DNA of 64,000 bases from the NCBI RefSeq assembly GCF_012726235.1, contig NZ_JAASAH010000009.1, forward strand, positions 1 through 64,000. The letters are read 5' to 3'. Source of the DNA: Streptomyces sp. HNM0574. Its GTDB lineage: Bacteria; Actinomycetota; Actinomycetes; Streptomycetales; Streptomycetaceae. A program made the position numbers and the translations under genes. The notes beneath the pieces are model-generated. The model was given only the letters and a program-made list of their open reading frames with translations, had not been told where the DNA came from and made no database searches. Positions 59,253 through 64,000 of this stretch are shown in pieces; positions within the stretch are counted from its first letter, which is position 1; each line of letters begins with the position of its first letter.

Positions 59253-59281
59253 GCCGAGGGCGCCCCAGGACCCCTCGCCCG

Positions 59282-59309
59282 GTGGCCGGTTGTCGCCCTG
59301 CGCTCTCCC
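59282..59309 (+). repeat. 28-bp repeat, copy 2
   Basis: See the copy at 57611-57638; 26 of 28 positions are identical. Lies about 40 bp before DUF397 relic 2. Confidence 0.6.
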
Positions 59310-59348
59310 ACGACCGGCTTTCCGCGTCGGACCGAGTCCCCGTACGAC

Positions 59349-59396
59349 GCCTGCCATTCCTTCGTATCCGGCGCCACGGACGGGCAGTTCACGGCC
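59349..59396 (+). pseudogene. DUF397 C-terminal relic 2
   Basis: Reads ACHSFVSGATDGQFTA, aligning without gaps to AWHEFVSYTKAGRFTA of the DUF397 protein at 57327 (10 of 16 identical); the conserved Trp codon is now Cys and the stop position reads TGG. A remnant of a second DUF397 gene. Confidence 0.65.
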
Positions 59397-59429
59397 TGGG
59401 CACATCGAACGTCCCAGGGAGAAAGCGGC

Positions 59430-59939
59430 GTGAATGCCCTCGCGGAGCAGGTCATCAGTACCGGGCGGCTGGGTCTGCTGCCGCTGGAGGTCGAGCACGC
59501 CGGGGAGATGGCCGCCGTGCCGGCCGACCCGGCCCTGCACACCTTCACCGGCGGCGCTCCGGACACCCCGCAGGCCCTGCGCTCGCGTTACCGGCGCCTG
59601 GCCGCGGGCTGTCCCGACCCGGCCGTCTCCTGGCTGAACCGGGTGATCCGGCTCCGTGAGGAGTCCTGTCTGACGGGCACCGTCCAGGCGACGGTCGGCC
59701 CCGGTCCCGTCGCCGAGATCGCCTGGGTGGTGGGGACGCCGTGGCAGGGACGCGGCATCGCCGGCGAGGCAGTCCGCGGACTCGTCGCCTGGATCGGCCG
59801 CAGGCCGGTGCACACCGTCATCGCCCACATCCACCCCGGGCACCGGGCGTCCGCCGCCGTCGCCACCGCCGCCGGGCTCACGCCCACCGAGGAGTGGCAC
59901 GACGGCGAAGTCCGGTGGCACCGGAGCGTCGGGGGATGA
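59430..59939 (+). CDS. GNAT-family N-acetyltransferase
   Basis: 169 aa. The acetyl-CoA pyrophosphate-binding loop is VVGTPWQGRGIAGEAVRGLVAWI, preceded by the EIAWVV beta-4 strand, and HIHPGHRASAAVATAAGLTPTEEWHDGEVRW is the closing motif. GTG at 59430 follows GGGAG with 8-9 nt spacing. It resembles the RimJ/RimL-like branch; substrate unknown. Confidence 0.9.
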   Translation: MNALAEQVISTGRLGLLPLEVEHAGEMAAVPADPALHTFTGGAPDTPQALRSRYRRLAAGCPDPAVSWLNRVIRLREESCLTGTVQATVGPGPVAEIAWVVGTPWQGRGIAGEAVRGLVAWIGRRPVHTVIAHIHPGHRASAAVATAAGLTPTEEWHDGEVRWHRSVGG

Positions 59940-59952
59940 CGTCGACGCAAGG

Positions 59953-60249
59953 TCAGTCCGTGCCCTCGACGATGCGGAAGTCGCGCTCGACGCCGTCGGC
60001 GAGGGCGGCCAGCGCCTCCTGGTAGGCCACGCTCTCGTGCGCCGCGACGGCCTGCTCGAAGCTGTCGAACTCGATCAGGATGGTGCGCTCGGCGACTCCG
60101 TCGTCGTGCGCCACGACTCGGCTGTCCAGAGCCGCGAGAAGCCGGCCGCCCCCGGCCTCGACCGCAGGACCGGCCAGCTTGTCGTAGGCGGCCAGCTTCT
60201 CGCGGTCGGAAATGGTGCGGTAGGAACTGACCCAGTAGCCCTTGGGCAT
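59953..60249 (-). CDS. DUF1330 domain protein
   Basis: 98 aa, MPKGYWVSSYRTISDREKLAAYDKLAGPAVEAGGGRLLAALDSRVVAHDDGVAERTILIEFDSFEQAVAAHESVAYQEAL: the full DUF1330 ferredoxin-like fold (dimeric alpha-beta barrel). ATG with GGAGGG upstream. Function unknown. Confidence 0.92.
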   Translation of the reverse strand: MPKGYWVSSYRTISDREKLAAYDKLAGPAVEAGGGRLLAALDSRVVAHDDGVAERTILIEFDSFEQAVAAHESVAYQEALAALADGVERDFRIVEGTD

Positions 60250-60609
60250 GGACCCTCCAGTGTCGGGATGAGGACATCTGACGTACGGGGTCGCTCGGAC
60301 GGGAGCGGGTGTCGGCAGCACTGTGGTGCTTCGCGAACCGGAGCGCAAGGAGTGCGCGGGCCGCACTCGCACTGCCCGGACGGCGTTGGAGGATGCGGAT
60401 ACCGCGGGGTGCCCGGAGCCGAGGTTATGGGGCACGCGAGGGAAGGAAGGCGGCCGGCCCGGACGGTGGGCAACTTCCGTGCGATGTCCGGGAGTTGACG
60501 CAGCACCCCGGGCCTGCACGGACGGACCCGCTCCCCGTCGGCACCCGGCAGCCCGCGTATCCGGCGCCGGGCAGGAGCAGTTGACGTGCCCGCCGGAACC
60601 GCCACCCGC
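60250..60609. other. intergenic region, no supported gene
   Basis: 360 bp between the DUF1330 start and the LysR stop. It should hold the DUF1330 promoter. Open frames on both strands have no recognisable domain or RBS. No strong hairpins or repeats were seen. Confidence 0.5.
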
Positions 60610-61539
60610 TCAGTGCCCCGTCCAGTCCGGCACCCACACGTCCTCCGGGGCCGGCGGTGCGGTGGTGCGCAGGTGGTCGCGCAGTGCGGTCAGTACGGGG
60701 TGCCGGTCTCCGGTGCGGGAGAGCAGGGTGTGCGGGTAGACCGGGGTGGGGTCGTGCAGCGGGATGCGGCGCAGGTCGTGGGTGTGGGGCCACAGGTAGC
60801 GGTCGCCGGTGCCGACGAGGGTGGCCAGGGAGGCCGAGTCGGCGAGGGCGTCCATGAGGGCCTCGTCGCCGAAGTGGGGGCCGAGTGCGTCGACGCTCAG
60901 GCCGAAGGTCTCGGACAGCGCCTGGTAGTACGCCGCCCACTCCGTGCCGGGTCTGATCCCGGGAATCCAGATGCGGTGGCCCGCCAGCTCCGCCGGACGG
61001 ACGCGGGGCGCGTCCGCCAGCGGGTGGGCGGGGCCGACGAGGAGCTCCAGGGGCGCGTCCAGGAGCCGTTCGGCGCTGATCCCGGCCGGGACCCGGCCCC
61101 CGGGCAGGGCGCGGAAGGACGCGTCGACCGTCCCGTCGAGCACCGCCCGGGCGGCCTGGGCGGCGTTCTCCTCGCCCAGTGTGACGGCGTCGAGCTCCGT
61201 CCCGGGCCGGGAGCGGTAGAAGCGGTAGACGGCCTGGGCCGGGGCGATGCGCCGGTTGAGGACGTCGACGCGCAGGGGCCGTCCGCCGGGGCGCACGGAC
61301 TGTTCGGCCTGCGCGACGGCGGCCAGGACCTTCCTGGCGTGCGGCAGGAGGACCTGCCCGTCCAGGCTCGGCCGGGAGCCGCGGGAGGTCCGCACCAGGA
61401 GCGTCACCCCGAGGTGCTTCTCCAGTGCCGCGATCCGTTTGGAGACCGCCTGCTGGCTGATCCCGAGCTCGTCCGCCGCCGCCTGGAACTGGCCGCTGCC
61501 GGCGACGACCACGTACGTCCGTAGCGCTTCCACATCCAC
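60610..61539 (-). CDS. LysR-family transcriptional regulator
   Basis: 309 aa. The N-terminal winged helix VEALRTYVVVAGSGQFQAAADELGISQQAVSKRIAALEKHLGVTLLVRTSRG is typical, followed by a two-lobed effector domain. GTG at 61539 is used; TAGGCT lies exactly 6 nt upstream (61546-61551), suggesting a leaderless transcript. It is divergent from the acyltransferase gene, its probable target. Confidence 0.93.
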   Translation of the reverse strand: MDVEALRTYVVVAGSGQFQAAADELGISQQAVSKRIAALEKHLGVTLLVRTSRGSRPSLDGQVLLPHARKVLAAVAQAEQSVRPGGRPLRVDVLNRRIAPAQAVYRFYRSRPGTELDAVTLGEENAAQAARAVLDGTVDASFRALPGGRVPAGISAERLLDAPLELLVGPAHPLADAPRVRPAELAGHRIWIPGIRPGTEWAAYYQALSETFGLSVDALGPHFGDEALMDALADSASLATLVGTGDRYLWPHTHDLRRIPLHDPTPVYPHTLLSRTGDRHPVLTALRDHLRTTAPPAPEDVWVPDWTGH

Positions 61540-61545
61540 GCACCC

Positions 61546-61551
61546 AGCCTA
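61546..61551 (-). promoter_or_regulatory. -10 element for leaderless LysR gene
   Basis: TAGGCT on the minus strand, 6 nt before the GTG. Confidence 0.55.
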
Positions 61552-61556
61552 GTTTC

Positions 61557-61571
61557 ACAACGATGGGTTGT
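61557..61571. promoter_or_regulatory. possible LysR operator
   Basis: ACAAC-N5-GTTGT inverted repeat in the intergenic region between the divergent LysR and acyltransferase genes, directly upstream of the LysR -10. Confidence 0.45.
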
Positions 61572-61629
61572 TACGGGCCGGTCGTGCGGTTGTTTGATCA
61601 GGCGCTCCGCTGGGTGGTGAGCTCGGCGC

Positions 61630-62181
61630 ATGTCCACGCGTACCGAGCAGATCATGTATGTCCAAACACCCGAATTCGCCCGCCACATGGAGCGCGTCGC
61701 GGAGGTGACCGACGCGACGTCCCGGCTGAACGTGCTGCCGTTCGGCGACACCGTGGGCCGCGCGGAACTCCTTTCCGTTGTGTTCGGCGGTCCGCTCCCG
61801 GAGTCGGTGACGGTCTACCCGCCGTTCTTCACCGAGTGCGGGCTGCACACGGCCTTCGGGGAGCGGGTCTTCGTCAACCAGGGCTGCACGTTCATGGACA
61901 GGGGCGGCATCCGGATCGGCGACGACGTCATGATCGCCCCGAAGGCCAGCCTCATCACCGGGGGCCACCCGCTGCCCCTCGCCGAGCGCCGCGCGTACCT
62001 CTCCCTCGCCCCGATCGTCATCGAGGACGACGTCTGGATCGGCGCGGGCGCGACCGTCACGCAGGGAGTGACCGTCGGCGCGGGCGCGGTGGTCGCCGCC
62101 GGGGCGGTCGTCACGCGCGACGTTCCCGCCCGCACCCTGGTCGCGGGCGTGCCCGCGCGGGTGGTCAGGACGATCGGCTGA
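61630..62181 (+). CDS. hexapeptide-repeat O-acetyltransferase (LacA/Maa type)
   Basis: 183 aa left-handed beta-helix acyltransferase. Repeated hexapeptides such as IVIEDDVWIGAGATVTQGVTVGAGAVVAAGAVVTRDVPARTLVAGVPARVV are clear, with catalytic His in ITGGHPLPLAERR. Typical substrates are sugars (galactoside or maltose O-acetyltransferases). Probably controlled by the divergent LysR. Confidence 0.92.
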   Translation: MSTRTEQIMYVQTPEFARHMERVAEVTDATSRLNVLPFGDTVGRAELLSVVFGGPLPESVTVYPPFFTECGLHTAFGERVFVNQGCTFMDRGGIRIGDDVMIAPKASLITGGHPLPLAERRAYLSLAPIVIEDDVWIGAGATVTQGVTVGAGAVVAAGAVVTRDVPARTLVAGVPARVVRTIG

Positions 62182-62632
62182 GGGACGCCGGATACGGGTC
62201 CCGGAAGGTGAACGCGTCGGGGCCCGGGCCGTGTTGGCGGATCCGGGTCACCCGGTCCATCGCCTCGGCGACGGTGGGGCGGTGGCCCGCGGGGATCCAC
62301 CACAGGGCCTGGTGCGGCTCGGCCATGCGGTGGAACCACTCGCGGCGGCGGCCGAGGACGCGCAGGTGGTCGCTGTGGTAGGTGAAGTTCCGGAGCGCTT
62401 CGACGGACTCCCAGACCGAGCAGTTGATCAGCAGGTAGTCGTCCTCCCCCTCGGGGCGGATGCCGGTGGCCTCCTCACCGCCCTCGTCGACCAGGCGCCA
62501 GACGAAGCCGGGGCTGCGGTCGGCGAGTGCGTTGATCTCCGGCAACTGGGCGACGAAACCGGCCAGTTCGGGGCTGTCCAGCGGGGCGACGATGCGGCCG
62601 ACGTTGACCTGGGCCAGGTGGGACTCAGTCAT
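62165..62632 (-). CDS. DUF3291 domain protein
   Basis: 155 aa dimeric alpha-beta-barrel-like protein: HLAQVNVGRIVAPLDSPELAGFVAQLPEINALADRSPGFVWRL, SVWESVEALRNFTYHSDHLRVLGRRREWFH and HQALWWIPAGHRPTVAEAMDRV are the DUF3291 blocks. Its 3' end overlaps that of the acyltransferase gene by 17 nt, tail to tail. An earlier TTG at 62668 would make it overlap the regulator gene upstream, so co-transcription with that regulator is likely. Confidence 0.88.
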   Translation of the reverse strand: MTESHLAQVNVGRIVAPLDSPELAGFVAQLPEINALADRSPGFVWRLVDEGGEEATGIRPEGEDDYLLINCSVWESVEALRNFTYHSDHLRVLGRRREWFHRMAEPHQALWWIPAGHRPTVAEAMDRVTRIRQHGPGPDAFTFRDPYPASLSRSS

Positions 62633-62664
62633 GGGCCCAGCATGGCCCGGCCCGTTCTCTATAG

Positions 62665-63315
62665 TCAATCAGTTTTCTTTTTAGAAAGGGACACACAGCA
62701 GCCGCCGGGGCACGGGTCCATCGACGGGAACCACTCGCCGGGCGCCAGGCCCTCGACGAGCGCCAGGTTCATCCCGCAGATCAGCGCGGGGAACTCGGTG
62801 GCCAGCGCGTGGAAGGGGCAGTTCCGCAGCCGCAGCGTCCCCCCGTCCCAGAAGGGCTGGTAGCCGCGGGCGCGCAGCGCCTCCACGACGTCGTCGGCGG
62901 CCGCGTCCGGCGCCCCCGCGCCCGCGGCCCGCGCCGCCGCCTGCAACTCCCGGTCCAGGCCCGCCTCTTCGAGCACCTCGGCGAGCAGCAGCCCGGCGTC
63001 GCCGTACGCCCTGGGCGGCAGCGAGACGGCGTGTTCGCCCTCGGAGCGCCGGTACACCTTCGCGGGGCGCCCGGCGCCGGGCCCGGTACGTCCGGACAGC
63101 CGCCGGAAGGACACCGTCAGCAGCCCGGCCTCGGCCAGCTTGTCCAGATGGAAGGCGGCCAGGGAGCGGGACACCCCGGCCGCTTCGGCGGCCGCGTCCC
63201 GGCCCACCTCGTCGGGCGCTGCGGCCACGTACCGGTACAGGCGGCGGCGCACGGGGTCGCCCAGGACGCCCAGGACGTCGAGGGTGCGGTCGTCGGCGGA
63301 GTCGTCAGCAGTCAC
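62665..63315 (-). CDS. winged-helix regulator with C-terminal cysteine cluster (SufR-like)
   Basis: 216 aa. An ArsR/DeoR-like HTH (LGDPVRRRLYRYVAAAPDEVGRDAAAEAAGVSRSLAAFHLDKLAEAGLL) is followed by NCPFHALATEFPALICGMN and DPCPGGCC: Cys166, Cys180, Cys202, Cys206 and Cys207. This pattern matches regulators of the SufR type that bind an Fe-S cluster, so redox or iron sensing is likely. GTG at 63315 has TAGGCT 6 nt upstream (63322-63327) and also CGGAGG adjacent. Confidence 0.88.
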   Translation of the reverse strand: MTADDSADDRTLDVLGVLGDPVRRRLYRYVAAAPDEVGRDAAAEAAGVSRSLAAFHLDKLAEAGLLTVSFRRLSGRTGPGAGRPAKVYRRSEGEHAVSLPPRAYGDAGLLLAEVLEEAGLDRELQAAARAAGAGAPDAAADDVVEALRARGYQPFWDGGTLRLRNCPFHALATEFPALICGMNLALVEGLAPGEWFPSMDPCPGGCCVSLSKKKTD

Positions 63316-63321
63316 CCTCCG

Positions 63322-63327
63322 AGCCTA
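63322..63327 (-). promoter_or_regulatory. -10 element for the SufR-like gene
   Basis: TAGGCT on the minus strand, 6 nt before the GTG start. Confidence 0.5.
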
Positions 63328-63344
63328 TGACCGCGGGCACGCGC

Positions 63345-63377
63345 GCGGCCGGGTGCGGTGGTACCGCACCCGGCCGC
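63345..63377 (-). terminator. terminator of the fadB-like gene
   Basis: Perfect 15-bp stem (63345-63359 with 63363-63377), 3-nt loop, 27 nt beyond the stop. Confidence 0.85.
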
Positions 63378-63403
63378 TCCGTCCCCTGCCTCGGCGGGAA
63401 CGC

Positions 63404-64000
63404 TCAGTCGGTGAACTTCTCGTCCCTCCGGGCCTTTTCGGCCAGCAGGGCCGGGACCGCGAAGCGGTCGCCGTAGCGCTCCCGGAGCTCCTCGGCGCGG
63501 GCGACGAAGCCGCGGATGCCGTGCTCTCCGCCGGTGACGCTCTCGTAGCCGTTGATGTACTGGATGACGCCGCCGGTCCACGGCGGGAAGCCGATGCCCA
63601 TGATGGAGCCGATGTTGGCGTCCGCGACGGAGGTGAGGACGCCCTCCTCGAAGAGGCGGACGGTGTCCAGCGCCTCGGAGAAGAGCATCCGCTCGCGCAT
63701 GTCCTCGAAGGGGATCCGCGGCGCCTTCCCGTCGGCGGGGCCGAAGTGTTCGCGCAGTCCGGGCCAGAGCGCGCCGCGGCTGCCGTCCTCGCCGTACTCG
63801 TAGAAGCCGGCGCCGCCGCTGCGGCCGGTGCGGCCGAACTCGTCGACCATGCGGTCGATGACCTTGTCCGCGGGGTGCTCGGGCCAGTCGACGCCCTCGG
63901 CCTCCAGCGCGCGGCGCGTCTCGTCGCGGATCTTGCGCGGAAGGGTGAGGGTCAGCTCGTCCATCAGGGAGAGGACCTTGGCCGGGTAACCGGCCTGCGC
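63404..64000 (-). CDS. 3-hydroxyacyl-CoA dehydrogenase / enoyl-CoA hydratase (FadB/FadJ-like), 3' part
   Basis: The reading frame enters from the right edge without a start (GYPAKVLSLMDELTLTLPRKIRDETRR) and ends at 63404. The visible 198 residues are the C-terminal 3HCDH region: GFYEYGEDGSRGALWPGLREHF and RMLFSEALDTVRLFEEGVLTSVADANIGSIMGIGFPPWTGGVIQYINGY. It belongs to the multifunctional beta-oxidation alpha subunit; the hydratase and NAD domains lie outside the window. Confidence 0.93.
   Translation of the reverse strand, partial: AQAGYPAKVLSLMDELTLTLPRKIRDETRRALEAEGVDWPEHPADKVIDRMVDEFGRTGRSGGAGFYEYGEDGSRGALWPGLREHFGPADGKAPRIPFEDMRERMLFSEALDTVRLFEEGVLTSVADANIGSIMGIGFPPWTGGVIQYINGYESVTGGEHGIRGFVARAEELRERYGDRFAVPALLAEKARRDEKFTD

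Noticed and set aside
1..64000. tRNA, rRNA, CRISPR array, intact insertion sequence or att site
   Set aside because: None was recognisable on reading; only a transposase tail at 57715-57912 indicates past mobile DNA.

Overview
This is a high-GC actinobacterial chromosome segment, almost certainly Streptomyces. The evidence is strong third-position G/C bias, a complete hopanoid/squalene locus, a conservon (cvn) operon with a CYP157/CYP154 pair, a Zur-controlled block of zinc-free ribosomal proteins, XRE-DUF5753/DUF397 pairs, an SCO6745-family gene, and many TANNNT-N6-start leaderless promoters. From memory, gene order in 1-32 kb resembles the SCO67xx region of S. coelicolor and 35-38 kb its SCO3425-type Zur block. 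No rRNA, tRNA, CRISPR array or intact mobile element was seen.

Layout. (1) 1-6.8 kb, minus strand: hpnC-hpnD-hpnE-polyprenyl synthase-shc-(hpnG), the route from FPP through squalene to hopene. (2) 7.1-14.3 kb, minus strand: a tightly overlapping operon (DUF5941/CDP-alcohol transferase, nucleotidyltransferase, sn-glycerol-1-phosphate dehydrogenase-like enzyme, second CDP-alcohol transferase, GT2 glycosyltransferase, TagGH-type ABC exporter). It looks like a route that makes and exports a phospho-polyol lipid or cell-wall glycopolymer. (3) 14.5-19.9 kb: galE, a cation-efflux gene with an unusual leader, idi, an anti-sigma-like ATPase, an enoyl-CoA hydratase and an SCO6745-family gene. (4) 20-34.9 kb: tex, two ABC-F genes (one behind a WblC/WhiB7-like promoter with a long leader), a Tat-exported amidase, a TPM-domain protein, an acyl-ACP desaturase with operator palindromes, a nitroreductase, a D-amino-acid-oxidase-like flavoprotein, a Rieske/DUF2231 membrane protein and a secreted M14 peptidase. 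(5) 35-38 kb: S18, a CobW-like protein, L31, L33, L28, S14 and L32 with two Zur boxes. (6) 38-42.9 kb: a membrane protein, a secreted M1 peptidase, an MpaB-family oxygenase and unknowns. (7) 43-49.1 kb: a very G-rich tract, then cvnABCD and two P450 genes. (8) 49.2-64 kb: accessory and regulatory genes including an amino-acid permease, MerR, a DUF2975-HTH pair, a frameshifted gene, a chain of four tiny coupled genes opposite an XRE/DUF397 pair, DUF397 relics, an IS5-type remnant, LysR, an Fe-S-type regulator and the 3' end of a fadB-like gene leaving the right edge.

The most distinctive observations are: a hairpin loop upstream of the cation-efflux gene that is a perfect 9-nt complement of that gene's ribosome binding site; a WblC-like promoter plus three-codon leader ORF before an ABC-F gene; an EVLW-for-ExxR P450 inside the conservon; a Rieske protein whose second histidine ligand is aspartate; a CobW-like protein without a P-loop in the Zur block; a 122-nt tract with 17 G-runs before the conservon; and decaying DUF397 copies around the XRE locus. 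All family names come from reading the sequence and from memory; no database search was run.
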